In this document: piece by piece, positions 32,585 to 45,589 of the stretch | How positions within the stretch are numbered: the stretch's first letter is position 1 | Layout of the letters: each line of letters starts with the position of its first letter | Source of the DNA: Mactra quadrangularis | Lineage: Eukaryota > Mollusca > Bivalvia > Venerida > Mactridae | Assembly: GCA_025267735.1 (NCBI GenBank) | Contig: CM046301.1 | Coordinates: forward strand, 59,849,872 to 59,913,871 | Length of the DNA: 64,000 bases | Direction of reading: 5' to 3' | Made by a program: the position numbers and the translations under genes | Notes under the pieces: generated by a model | Told to the model about the DNA's origin: nothing | The model's input: the letters and a program-made list of their open reading frames with translations, nothing else | Databases searched by the model: none

Positions 32585-35399
32585 CCAATGCAACAACCCT
32601 AGCTCGTATGTGGAGATTGCTCCATGGCCGATGGTTATCAGTCAGATATTATTGTCACTCAGACACTTCTTTGTTGTTTTTTTTCAAGAAACACAATGCT
32701 AAAAGCTTTAAAAATAAGGAAAAAGAACACGGATGGGTCAGGTTTCAGTCATAGTGAATGAAAGAAAATATTGTATAATGTAATGGTTGGTCATTTTATG
32801 CCAAATGCGACGAAAATCTGTACGTGGAATGCATCTTGCTCTTCATTTCGCTAAAGCAATGGGCGGTCGTTCTTATTATTTAAAGCCGCTTTATGAAGAT
32901 ATATATGTATGTATTCATTTACAGTAGATATGAGAATTGTCGTTCACCCAAGAAGTTATCAAAATATAACATGCATTAGAGACAATAAAAACATGTCAAA
33001 CCATTTTCCTTGTATGGTTTAAGATTAACAAAGTGCCTATTTATTAAAAGGTATCATTTTATAAGTGAATACTTAAACACGTTTGATTGCTGTTGACTAT
33101 ATAATTATAATCCAAAATCGTTTGAGTGCTTAATCATTTAATTGGGGGGGGGGGGGGCTTTTTCTATGACATGACCTAATCTTATACATACTGCGATTAA
33201 AACTATTGTATCGAGTATAACATGGAAATCTGACAAGAATTAAAAGACTTACAACTCTTCAAAACTCTGCGTTGAGGCGGATTTTTACTGTTTTCTTCTT
33301 AAAACCGTAGCATCTGTGATGTCATTGTACTGACAACCAATTCTAGTTCCGGTTTCGATCTACTTTCACTTTGAAATGGTATTTAACTAAATTCATCATA
33401 TTTCAGCGACAATTGCACTTGTTAAAAAAGTTCTTTCCCACTAGAGGTGTTTGAAATAAACAAATGTCTATTTGCTTTTTAGTCCATTGACAGTGTCAAT
33501 TTTGATAATGGGGCTTTAAAACCACCCTGTGTGTTGCATTAATTATGAGCTAAAGACGTGATAACCTAGCATGTTTGATATGAGTATACAGGTACATAGA
33601 AATAAATAGAAATATACAGTTACATTGATGGAGGTAGTTAGGTACAGCCAAGTAAATCAATGTGAGCGGTAAAATCATACCCCGTATATCAGTTTTATAT
33701 GCGCATCGACAATGACTTGTTATTTTCAAAATAAATGATAATTTTAAGGCGTGGTGGTCATATCATTTCATAGAAAAGATGACAAAACGAAAATTCGAGT
33801 TTAATAAATCAAAGTAAGGATAAACTATACAATTTCCGTATTTATTTCAATCTATTTGATAAAAAACATAATTTCTCAATTTCAGATTTTTTTCTAGTAT
33901 CAGATACGGGTATTAAGTTATAAACCAATTGGAGTAACCCATGTACGGATCCCTTTAAGGGACATGTTTTAAACCTCTCATTGTTTTGACGAAATAAAGA
34001 TATTTGTTATTTTTTTACAAAATATGATTTAGTTTATAATCAATTTCGTTTTTACGAAATATTTATTCATTGTACGAAAATAGTTTCGTTTTTACGCAAA
34101 AATCCTAAAAGGAGCTATTCTGAAAACTATTCAAATGTCACTTTAAGGGCTCCGTACTCATGCCTATATCGCACATTGATCAACAATTATTGCATTATCA
34201 TGCATTACAGATAAAAGAAAATCCACCGACACTTTAATAACAAATTATTAATTTTGGTGTCGGTATTATAAAAAATAGTCAAAAGAAAATAGCTTCATTT
34301 TACTTTGTCATTATATAGTATACGATTATTTTGATAACAAAATAATAGGTTATGATAAAAATAACATTTTTGTCAATCATTTTTATCAAAATATGAAAAT
34401 TGGCGTAGTTAGGCTGTACGAATAAATATGTGTTTAATTTGATGGCCAGTATAATATCTCCTTTGTTCAAGACCTGGACAAACTGGTTAAAGTCTGTGTC
34501 GATAGCTTCGTGGATACCCTCACTTTATTTAATCTTACAGGTTAAAATCTGAGTTCAAATTGAATATGTAATGACCATCAAACCATGCTTTAACAAGCCA
34601 GAGTGGCAGACAGGTTGGAATCTTCGTTCGTTTGACAATTGGTTTTAAACAATGTTTTCTATACAAACCGGTTGAAATTTACGTTAATAAGGTAACGGGT
34701 ATCTAACTATATGCTTTGACCAGATAGACTGGTTGAAATTTATGTAAAATAGATAGTTTGGTATTAAACTATGCTTTATCAATGAAGACCGATTGAACGT
34801 TAGTTTGGCAGTGGGTATTTGATCGAGCTTTTACGTCAACGTAAAATTAGGAAGTGGGTAATAAATTATGATTTTATAAAAGACTTTTTGAAATATACGT
34901 TAATAAGATAGTGAATCGCATTTGATAAAATGATATCATTTATTGTCAAAGTTCACATTTATAATATAGTGTTTATCAACACAGAAAAACAATACATTTT
35001 CACATGTTGCCTTATAATGATTGCGTAAAAAATGATAGCAGCTATTTAAGTCTGGGTTTAAAAGAAAGTTTTTTTATTTAAAAGATTCCTTAGATTGTTT
35101 CATAGTATTGGCGACATGTCGTCTGTCCAGCATATGCGCCTCACATGATTGTCACAAATAAGAGTTCAATAAAATTCGATTTTTAACTTTTATCTAGATA
35201 TTGAAATATTTTTATTTCGACCTTGTGACTTGTTGCGTGTGGGAAAAGTGCATAACTACAGTATGGGGTCTAGTTATTCGGTTGTTTGTCTCATTCTATG
35301 CATGAAAAAGAATGTACATAGACCTATGATATCTAAGCTTAATATTGCATTAAAGAATATATATACAAGATAGATTTATTTCGATATACAATGTTACAA

Positions 35400-35710
35400 C
35401 AGGGGCGGATCCAGGATTTTTTTCTAGGGGGGTCTGAACTTTTCTAGGGGGGGGGGTCCGAACTTTTCTAGGGGGGGGGGGTCCAAACTTTCGAACCACA
35501 TTAACATTATAATTATTTGCAGAATAATGCAACGTATTGATAATAGAAACTACATAACCATTTAATCTATATTAATCACCGAGAATAATTGCTTCATGAT
35601 ACTTAAAAATGACTTACAGTAAAAAATACACTAATATAAAGGTACGTTTTGGAAATTCTAGAGGGGTCCGGACCCCCCTGACCCCTCTCCCCCCGCTGGA
35701 TCCGCATATG
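35400..35710 (+). mobile_element. Poly-G MITE, copy 3
   Basis: CAGGGGCGGATCCAGGATTT at the left, CTGGATCCGCATATG at the right. The TCTAGGGGGG segment is tandemly repeated three times at the left end. Confidence 0.85.
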
Positions 35711-35868
35711 AACAACATGGCACATATAATAACATACAACATGTAAGAATTACCGAATAGCCATATCAAACAACATAATACATGAAGAATGACACAAAAG
35801 ATGACATTAGAGTAAAAACATAAACTCTGATTTCCGTCTGCTGTAAGACTTAATTACAGTGGGTCCGT

Positions 35869-36115
35869 CCGGGGTAGCTAAGTTGGCGACAGACTAGTCT
35901 ATTGATCAAAGGAACTTGGGCTCGATTCTCAGGCGGGGTATACTCTTATGTATAATAGTTTTGTCATGGGTCATGAATATTTGTTACGGTCATTCCCCCG
36001 CCTGCAACTGATTTTTACTCATACATGGCAGTTATCAGTCACTGACGGAAGTATGCGCTAAGTAACTGGTCAACAACTAAATCCAGGAGAGATTTAACAT
36101 AAAAATGGTCAAGTA
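35869..36115 (+). mobile_element. tRNA-derived SINE type D
   Basis: GGGGTAGCTAAGTTGGCGAC (box A) and GGGCTCGATTCTC (box B) spaced as in a tRNA, followed by a body without a second copy in this window. Confidence 0.6.
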
Positions 36116-36444
36116 ACCATACTTAGCCTAATTAGGTTTGCCTTGTCACTTAAAATATTTAAAATACAATAATTTACAATATAAAATCACAAACAAACAA
36201 AAATTAATGATAATAAATAGTGGTACAGATCGTCCACGTAAACATAGCGTATATCAACATAGCCAGTTTAAATGCACATCAATAATTTGGGGGTGGAATA
36301 TAAAAACAATTTAATAGTTTAGTTAGTTTAAACATATTTAATTGGCATATCAACATGTACAATTTATAGTGTGTATTTGTAGTATTTTTAATAAATGTCG
36401 AATGTCAAAGTGGTCATTTTAATCAATAAAATGATGTACGTCCA

Positions 36445-36590
36445 CTAGATGGGACCAAATGTCCACCCTTAATAAACTGAGATGGGATAAAATGAGCTGG
36501 GACCAGTTGTCCATCTTTGTCCAATTGACATGGGACCAGTTGTCCAGTCTGGCAAAACAAGATGAAAACAATTGTCCACCCCCTGTAAAA
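36445..36590 (+). repeat. TGGGACCAGTTGTCCA repeats
   Basis: Four imperfect copies of TGGGACCARTTGTCCA (near 36449, 36506, 36532 and a degraded one near 36562). The motif is itself partly palindromic. Confidence 0.75.
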
Positions 36591-36621
36591 ATGGCACCGG
36601 ACTAGTTTTCCGGCTCCCTAT

Positions 36622-36692
36622 CGTCCTCGGTAACCCAGGGTCTTATTCGTCAACGATATTTATTACGTATGAGTACCGTGGGTTATCGACGA
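36622..36692. repeat. Short inverted repeat
   Basis: TCGTCCTCGGTAACCCAGGG and GTGGGTTATCGACGA are reverse complements with mismatches. Confidence 0.5.
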
Positions 36693-37440
36693 TGGCTCCC
36701 TATTAGCCTATTTAGTGGTTCAGTCCATTGTTTAAAGGGCAAAGACACGCATGACCTATAATTCGACATTTAAATAGTGTAACTTGTGATTTCTAAATGA
36801 ATTTATATTTAAGTCTGTAATCTGTTCCATGGACAATACCTGACCTTGACCTCGTCTGATCAATGTTTAGTATCTTTATATCATTTTATTCAGCGTCAAG
36901 TATTTGCGTTTGATTATTATTTAATCATTCAATCAAATCAAAATCCAACTACAAACCGTCAATTCAACTGACATAAACAAAGTCAGTATTTGTTTTCCAT
37001 GTCAATTAAAAGCGTACATTGTATCAGAATACTCCAGCATTGTAAAGTGGCAAGGCTTATCAAGATACAAGTTACACGGTGTGTAATACGGTACAATAAT
37101 ATACCGGTGCCAGAAATTTTCGTCGGTAACATTCTTAGATCTTAATCTCTTGTCGTGATTGTCAGCGGAACTATTTGTGTCAGTCACTTATAACACACGT
37201 TGTCTGAATTCTTTCACAACGTATGTCTGTACAAGTAAACAAACCTATGAATAAACAAGTCATCGAACTACGAGCCTTGTATTCATTCTATCTGATATGT
37301 TATAATGTCAGGAATGTCGGGTAATTAAGACAAAAACATCACAGCATTCATCAACCTTCAATCTTGTATTTCATGGTTCAACCGACGCTAACCGTTACAT
37401 TACGGTGTTTAATAATAAAGTATATGAATCAGTAATGCCT

Positions 37441-37772
37441 CAGTCCCATAAAATCGTGGCTTGTAGCGGACCCGTACGTGCAGACAGTCGTAGGCCGTGG
37501 GAAGCCTTGCGTATCAAGGTGATGGTACGCACATGGTACAAACTACACAGCCGTAGCTGGATGCTATATGCATGTTTAATTCATACTCGGTCACAATTTT
37601 GTTCACGATTTGACTCTGAAACTGATACGTGTATCCATGGCTCATCCCATGGACTCTGGTAAAAACGTAACAGTCCGTACGGGTACGCAAGAGTTCGTAC
37701 GGGTCCTTGCGGAGCTTGATCGCACGGCGCCCGTACGATGCCCTCAATGCTATTTTTATGTTTATGGGACTG
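37441..37772 (+). mobile_element. GC-rich CGTACG MITE, copy 2
   Basis: Same termini and order as 5711-6050, about 85-90% identical by eye, with small indels in the middle. Non-autonomous. Confidence 0.85.
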
Positions 37773-37809
37773 TAGCATAACTGTCCTCCTATTACAATAA
37801 AATTTTAGT

Positions 37810-38034
37810 TTATACTAATTTATTTTAGCTCGATTGTGAAACAAGTTCTTACAACTTAGATTAATCACTTTCGAGCTCGCTTCCTGGTCACCCGGTATTG
37901 AGCTAGTAGGATAAAGTTTCTTGCTCAAGGAAACAACGGGGTATGTTTCAGATGGGATCATCGAACCAACGCGGAGCTGGCTATCCAATGATTACCAGTC
38001 CAACGTCGTAACCGCTCGATCACGCCCACTCCTG
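37810..38034 (-). mobile_element. tRNA-derived SINE type A, copy 3
   Basis: Minus-strand copy with GAGCGGTTACGACGTTGGAC head, decayed box B and the same TTTCTTGCTCAAGG block in reverse. Confidence 0.85.
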
Positions 38035-38233
38035 TAACTATAAGGCATTTGTCACGTGATTGTATTGTAATATCCTATAATTATGTTTTGTGTACAAGTA
38101 GTCCTCGTAAATTTAAGATTAAAGAAAATATAAAAACAGCCAATGCAAAACTATTATGTAATTTACGTTACAATTCAAATGTAACACATCACTCATTTTC
38201 TCACACGAGACAAATTTCAAGAATGGCGCAGCC

Positions 38234-38442
38234 GTAAAGATTTTCGTAAGTCAGTTTCTTATAATTAGCACTTAAAAGTCTGACGGATAATAAGCAAAAC
38301 TATGATATGATATTCAAAAGGTATACACAATTCTATAATATTTAGAATTGATAAGCCTAAAAAATGAGCGTATTACTAAGGTTTCTTGCTTTTGACTTAC
38401 GAAGATTTTTTTCGTAAGATTTTTTGTGAAAAGCACCACAGG
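38234..38442 (-). mobile_element. Double-hairpin MITE, copy E (reverse, shorter)
   Basis: Ends TTTTTTGTGAAAAGCACCAC then AGG. The left arm is truncated at about 38234 and joined to a TAATTAGCACTTAAAAGTCTG segment that is also found in copy F. Confidence 0.8.
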
Positions 38443-38569
38443 GTTTCGAAGCCGGAAGTTCCGGATTGGATTTACGTAAGATGCGGGTTCTACCCTTCCA
38501 TAAAATTTCAATATCTATTATCTATTTTCCTGTGTGAGTGGATCTGTTGACTCATTGTTGAAGGATGAA

Positions 38570-38890
38570 GGAGCAGTAGTCCAGTGGTAGGACGCGCGCT
38601 TAGGGGTCGAGAGGTCCCGGGTTCGAACCCCACCAAGGGCACTGCTTATTTCCTTGAACAAAAATTTACTGCGATTGCTTTACTTTACCCAGGTGTAAAT
38701 GGGTACCTGTGATGCTGGTATTATTCCGTTACAACAAAGTGTCGACTGCACTAAGCGGAGTTAAAAGATTTCCCAGTGAGATTGATTGATAAATATAGAT
38801 ACCAGTAGCCCTATGACCAGGGGTAATAGCTGTAAAGTCGGTGAACGTGCATAAGCATGAAACTTAGACTATAAAATGCAATTATTATTT
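38570..38890 (+). mobile_element. tRNA-derived SINE type B, full copy
   Basis: Head GCAGTAGTCCAGTGGTAGGA...GGTTCGAACCCC (boxes A and B), then CCAGGTGTAAATGGGTACC, CACTAAGCGGAGTTAAAAG and an A/T-rich tail. Confidence 0.85.
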
Positions 38891-40871
38891 TTTTTGCTTT
38901 ATGTAGGAATATTCAGTACTCGCCATATCTTCGTATAAGATGGCCGATGTGGTTCCGAATGAGTACTCGCTGCCGCCAAAATTGCGACAAAGACCCGGAT
39001 CACATGTTAGGTGAGCAATCGGATTAAAACCCGATATTCTCCGGTCGCAAAACCATTAATGTTATGTCTGACAAGCTTGTAGTACGAGTCCACTTCAGCT
39101 GAATTTTGATTAAAATACAAACACTCGTGATCTTATACCTTAGAAACAAAATGGATGCGACAAAGCGCAGACGAATCAAGTCATTTGGATTCTTACATAG
39201 TAACTACATGTATATCATTTGATAATAATCCGAGAATAGTATTTTCGAAGAATAATGCGTAAATACGTTTGTTCTTCTTGAATGCATTGGTTGTATTGAA
39301 AATACGAGTTGAAAAGTTACTAGGATTACGGAACTCCCGTAATTCTGCACTCCGAGACTGAAACGGCAGTAGGCTTAATACATGTAAGTTCAAGCGTTGC
39401 TAAGGACGCTAAACTAAAATTTGCATTTCCGTGACATAAAAGTCATATGTTGTAATAGTAATACATTCAACATGAACTCTGAAGAATTAGTTTAATAAAT
39501 AAAATACTTACATATAAGATTGATTATCAGAACTAGGAGGTGACTAAGCAGTTATCATAAGTATGGCGTTTTATACAAATGTCAGCAAGCTTGGGGGTGT
39601 CTAAACATGGAATGTATACGGAGAAAATATCATAGTATCATATAAACACGATTATCGGTGTTTTTAGGAAAGACATCCACTGAACTGAAATCTCTCACTC
39701 ACGCTCTTTCACCAAATTTAGAAACGCTTTGGGAACAAATTGCACGTGGTTGTCTGTCAAAGTATGATAGGATGTGAAATAGCACCATTAATATTGCAAC
39801 AATTATGACCATAGTCCGAATGTTTCTGCTATAAATATTGAGCAACTTATCTGACTCACCAATGGTTTTAATGTTTTGTATGTTCATATTAATTCTGCCA
39901 CTTTTTATGCATACGGGAACCTCGTATTATCCGCCCTACTTATACAAACTTACTATAGGACTTTTTACGATAACATCGGGCGATAAACATAATAGTACAT
40001 TTTCCTAAATGTGTAAATTCTATCATGAAATTAAGTAAAGAAACTATACAATATACTGCCTATTTCAAGCCTATTTGGAATTGATATGACAAAGAATTGC
40101 ATTATTAAGAAACATTTCTGTGTTTGTTCATTTACGTTTTGAGTTAAATGAATCCTAGGTTAAATCATGGACGCCAACAGACAATAGTTTTGCAAAAGCA
40201 AACACTGAAAAAAACTAATGCTTAAACTTGTTAAAACCCATCCGAAAACGACATGTAAGTCCGTGTTTGCAAGATCAATTAGAGATATAATGCTTTTCGT
40301 TGAGATAAAACGTATAAATCAGGATACGTTTAGAATACCGAAATTGGGCTGACTTCGCTCGCTCTGTTATGCTTCTTTGGGATAGGCCGATTTCCAAACG
40401 GGATCCGGCAAATCACTTCATTAATTTTGAATCCGTGTTGAGTCAAACTTACTATCCGGCTGGGTTATACCGACTTCGTAGGTTTTTTTTATAGCGGCAA
40501 GCCATTCGGCATACAATAAGTTTATCGCTTAATTATATCATGTTTCACATATTTACATGTAAAAAATGATGGTGACTTCTAGTAATGAATATTTGACCAG
40601 CGAGTTTTGTATTAAAACCAGGACAAGTCCTGAGTTGAGCATGAAGTTGATCTTTTGAAAATATAGACATCCGTTTTGGTACGTACGAATATAATACTTT
40701 GATAAAGATCTGTTAACAAACTCATTGAAATCTAATCTAATACGAATTTGCTCTTCGCTAAGTTTAAATAGAAGAACTTATTTTCTTGTACTTGCAAGCA
40801 TTTTACAGTTATGTTTCGTTTGAATGGTGTAAAATACGTCACCCTAAGACCCCTTTCAATCATACCACGGG

Positions 40872-40925
40872 GCATTCTCGTACCCAGAGGTTATTGACAA
40901 TCTTGATAGCCCCTAGGTACGAGAT
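40872..40925. mobile_element. Hairpin MITE (same family, short)
   Basis: GCATTCTCGTACCCAGAGG then TATTGACAATCTTGATAGCC and CCTAGGTACGAG. Confidence 0.7.
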
Positions 40926-41125
40926 ATATCACGGGATCCGTCCACCACTCATTGTCCATGGAAATACGTGATCGTCATAGATGTACACATGTGACCAGAA
41001 AATAGCACGTCATATCTTCATCGACAGCTGGCAGCTGTTCTAATTCATACAGAGGTTGGAAGGAAAGGCACTAATAAGTATTTTAAGACCAAAATCCACG
41101 AAGTTACATAGGTCCCTCCCGTACG

Positions 41126-41219
41126 CAATCTGATTAAAACCCGATCTACAATTTTACCGCTCGCATACTCGCTAATGTAGTACGACCGTGGTCTACTGGA
41201 TATGTGTTTACGCAGATTG
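41126..41219 (+). mobile_element. Mutator-like MITE, copy 3 (94 bp)
   Basis: It keeps the first ~60 bp (CAATCTGATTAAAACCCG, CGCTCGCATACTCGCTAAT) and the end GTTTACGCAGATTG, but lacks the middle. It is flanked by the perfect 9-bp duplication TCCCGTACG (41117-41125 and 41220-41228). It sits beside a tRNA-like SINE head. Confidence 0.9.
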
Positions 41220-41228
41220 TCCCGTACG

Positions 41229-41290
41229 GTAATCGAACCCATGGTCCTTGGATCTACAGTAAGGCAAGCTACTACCAGCTAAGATAAACG
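41229..41290 (-). mobile_element. tRNA-like SINE head beside MITE copy 3
   Basis: On the minus strand TTAGCTGGTAGTAGCTTGCC then GGGTTCGATTACC matches boxes A and B. The 94-bp MITE with its 9-bp duplication begins right after it. Confidence 0.55.
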
Positions 41291-43186
41291 AAGGTCCCTT
41301 TATACACGACGACCATGGACCCAATATAAACAGTGAATGATTACAAAGTGTTCATGTCTAAACGCGAACTCAGTCTTTTTTTATTAATTTTTAACAGTAT
41401 AAAAAGAACTGCATTTATAATACAAAACAAGTAAGAAAATAATTCAACTTTGTTTACAAAGTGTACAAATTTGGAACACAAACTCTTTGATAACAGTTTT
41501 AATTCTACATAATATGAAATATAATTATGATATTTTGTAAGTTTTGAACTAAACCTCTTTGATAGTAGTTCTATATTTCAGAACGAGGCAATAAATATCA
41601 AGCGTCTCTCACGTGACATTAAAATGACGTAAAACATGATTCCAGTGACATTCTTTATGTCATTTTAATATGAAACCTTTCATCAAGTTCCTCAACTTCG
41701 ACAGTTTCATGCTTCAAATATTTTTATTTGTCAAAACATAAAGGACGTCGAGTCTCTCGTTGTCATCCTAACCCTCGCGTGGGGTACTCCCGGGATGTTA
41801 AGTATTTGATAAATAAAACAATGGTTTTTGGTTATCTTATCACAAAAATGCTCCAGATTTCAGAGTGAAGTATGCTAAACACGACTGGGGGTATATACAA
41901 AAGTATTTAGTAAGCTCTGTGAAGGCGACTTTAAACATAACAGCGTCTATTGTCCCTTTAAATATTAGAATACTGGACGACCAGACGACTGTCTTGTCTC
42001 TTCTGTAATAAACGAGAGAGAATGATTAAAATCTTTTATCTCGATGTTAAGATCGAGATTACACGAGATAAAACGAGATAATGAGATTAATCTTTGAGAT
42101 ACTTCAGTATAACAGTTTAGAATCGTGTCGGTAAAACACCTTGATCTACTGTTCAGACTAAATCAAGTAGAACTATTTTAATTATCGTAATTGTTTGAAA
42201 CTAAGATAAAAAATACAAAGAAGTTGTTAAAACGTCGTAATGATCTGTGAACTGATAGTATAATTGTTTATCATTGTAAACAACACATTGGGAATCTTAT
42301 ATCTCCTTGTTATTAATGTTTGATTGTTCATTTCTGTCACATTTTGTTTAATTGTCTTTTAAACAAGAATAAAGTCAGGCAGACGACAGCGCCTGCCATG
42401 GCGAGTGAACGGGCCAAATACTCGCGGTTGTTTAGCAATAGATAGAGAGATCGAAGTCAATGAATGAACAAATGTCGAAAATCGGCGTCAGGCGCTATTA
42501 AAACTAAAACAATGCAAAACCCAAACCACTTCCGCAGTTAAAGGGATATACAAGCAAATGACTATATGCCAAAAGTATAGAACCAAGTTTAGTCTTTAAA
42601 ACAGTATTAAGAACGTAAGAAATCACTTACTAATAACATTTGTCACTTATAACATTCAACTGAACGAATTAAAACATGTATCATACACATTGTTGAAAAT
42701 GAAAGTAGGATACTGAGAGAATCACTAAGCTATTTATGGATTTGTTATATGTCGTATTTGCTGAAATTAAACATTTTCATTGGCCGCTTCATGTCTTTTC
42801 AACATTCTTAGGCGGTAATGATATCTTTTTAATAGAATTTTACCAATGTTTCCCAATAACAAGCTCTAGTATCTTCTCATCAGTAAATGCATATTTTACG
42901 ACTGATCTATTTTAGCTAACCTGACCCACGTGGGTCTAGTTAGGAAACAATATTACGAGAAAGTAAAGAAATATTTTGTCAAATAATATAACAGTGTGTC
43001 TGTTGCATTCACAGTTATAAAACATATAATTCCAAATCAGGAAATATGAAGTTGAACTTTTGCCTGTATGTCCCTTTAAGCTATATCGCTTTTTATTACC
43101 TTATTTGTGAGGCTACATTCAGGGGTACAATGTATTTGTTACGTAGTGACTATCCATTTTAAGTGTGACATATTTAAACCTATGGT

Positions 43187-43459
43187 CATGCGGATCTAGC
43201 GTGGGGTCAGGGGGTCCGGACCCCCCCCCCCTAGAATTTCAAAAATGTACCTGTTCACTAGTGTATTTCTTGATTTTCAGTCATTTTTAAGTAGCATGAA
43301 GCAATTTTTCTTTGTGCTTGACATAGATTTAATGGTTATGTAGTTGTTTTTTTTATTGATATGTTGCATTATTCTGCAAAATGTGTATAATGTGGTTGTG
43401 GTTCGAAAGTTCGGAACCCCCCCCCCCCCCCCACTTGAAAAAAACTTGATCCGCCCCTG
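43187..43459 (-). mobile_element. Poly-G MITE, copy 4 (reverse)
   Basis: CATGCGGATCTAGCGTGGGG at the left and TTGATCCGCCCCTG at the right, with the same AAGCAATTTTTCTTTGTGC core. Confidence 0.85.
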
Positions 43460-44161
43460 TATTTCCAATACAAAAATTACATTTTTTATCTTTTATTAAC
43501 TGTTGAATGTCATTTCATGGCTTCCACCGTGCGCGCTTCCTGTAAGTATAAAAAACAGACTCAGGATCGTCTGAATAAGTCTTAGTTTCTTCATACATGT
43601 TTCCATAAAACTATTTTCAATGGTTCAGAAGCGAAAATGTATGGGTGTACTTCAAAGCATGATCTATACAGATGTCGAATTTTGCTGATCACTCCTGATG
43701 AGGGAGATGATGAGCAATTATGACAAAGGTCTAGGTAAATATAACTTGTGTAGGGATAAGGCACGTCCGGGTCCGCTGGAAATATTTGCAAAATGTCCGC
43801 TCACTTGTCAAAAGTATTGAATACCCCTGCGTAAAATCCGGTATCGCCCGAACCATGCGATAAACTTAATGCTGACTAATCTCAAAATTCACAGATTTAT
43901 CTCAATTTGTCCAATTTTTTACGAAAATCCGCAAGTATTTGTTTTCAATGTTTATTAATGACATTTTCTGAAGGTCACTTTTACCCCTACTATGAAACGT
44001 GCCGAAAGTTAATAATTCTTTACAATTGAGATTATCTATTTCAAAACATGTATCTGTCTGGCAAAGATAAAATATGTTGGCGGTCATTGCGAATTCTCTC
44101 AATCATATTGAGTGATCTTCTAAATAATAAAACTTATGAAATTGAACTGCGAGATCAATTA

Positions 44162-44410
44162 GACGGAGCAGTGTTCCAGTGGTAGAACGCGCGCTTAAGG
44201 ACCGATAGGTCCTGGGTTCGAACCCTACGAGGGGCACTTCTAAATTTCCTTTTAGGGAGGAAAGGTACTTATAGTTGCTCCACTAAGGTGTAAATGGGAA
44301 CTGTGATGGGTCGCCTGCTTGAGGGTGATTTTAATGGTCAGGGTTTATCGTACACACAATTGTAAAGTCGGATGAGCATATATGTGGATTATGGAAGCAG
44401 GATTTGAACC
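44162..44410 (+). mobile_element. tRNA-derived SINE type B, diverged
   Basis: GGAGCAGTGTTCCAGTGGTA, GGTTCGAACCC, AGGTGTAAATGGGAAC; the body is shorter and diverged. Confidence 0.8.
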
Positions 44411-44948
44411 GCATTTTAACTTTTTTAAATTTAAGTATCAATACAGTTCACTGCGTAAAATTTGAGATCTCAGTGATAAATACATAAAAATTCTAGAATC
44501 CAGAAATTCCCTCTTATATTTAATTTACCTGACATCAAAGCTCAAAACTCGCTTTTTGTGCCATCGGATTCTTTGAATGCTTTTCTTGTTTATGTTCACC
44601 TTTCATAGATTAAGTATACCAAAAATAACTTCTGAACCAATCAATTACGATATTGGCATTTTTTCATTCAAATTTTGATGACTGGACTTTTAAATCATCA
44701 AATAATAAACAAAACATTCTTCTAAGAGATATTTCTGTCTCAAGTCAATAAATAATTCATAATAGTCATGCTATAACCATTTAAATCATTAAACCATAGT
44801 TTCATTTATAGATTTATCTATTACACAGTTCCCTCTCAAAGACTCTGAACAAAATCCTGTAACTAGATTAACTGATTCACATTTAACTTGCCCATTAAAA
44901 AACAAAGAGACAACTAAGCAAGTTATAACTTATAAAATCAACAGCGTG

Positions 44949-45118
44949 TTCTGTAGCCTTTTCAATTACCTCGAACCGTTTCCAAAACGTTCCGTAACGT
45001 TAGAGTCGGAACAACTTTGGGTTAAGTTATCCACGGGTTGAGTTGTCTTCGGGTTGAGTTGTCCCGGACCCGTAACGCTCGCTAACAGTAGTTACTGAAC
45101 ACGCGCCAGTTACCCTGA
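44949..45118 (+). mobile_element. GGGTTGAGTTGTC-family MITE (first of two abutting copies)
   Basis: From GCGTGTTCTGTAGCC to TAGTTACTGAACACGCG, with AACGTTCCGTAACG and three GGGTTGAGTTGTC-like units. Confidence 0.75.
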
Positions 45119-45316
45119 ACGTTCAAAAACGTCCCGTAAAGGATGTCGGGACAACTCAACCCAAAGACAACTCAACCCGAGACAACTGAATCCCCTACTA
45201 ACGGATTGAGTTGTCCCAACTTTGAGTTGAGTTATGCACGGCTTGAGTTGTCTTCGAGTTGCGTTCTCCCGTACCCCAAACGTTAGCTAACAGTCTTTAC
45301 TGAACACGTAGCTGCT
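45119..45316 (+). mobile_element. GGGTTGAGTTGTC-family MITE (second abutting copy)
   Basis: From CCAGTTACCCTGAACGTTC to TTTACTGAACACGTAGC, directly following the previous copy in the same orientation. Confidence 0.75.
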
Positions 45317-45589
45317 GCATTAGTTAGTTAATCAACATATGATTAATACTATAGTTCTGTTATATTAACCAGTCGCAACTCGAATAATTACACGGTCACT
45401 GAATCTGTTATTATTCTACTTCTTTTTTTACCATTGAGCCACCGATCCATATTAATTATTTATGATCTAACTATATATATATATGTGGCGATTTTTAAAT
45501 ATCGGGAAAATAAGTTCGAAAGGGGTTAAAAATAACAGATTCGGTGATCCTGTAATTTTTATGTAGTGTCAGGTTAATAAAACAGTCCA

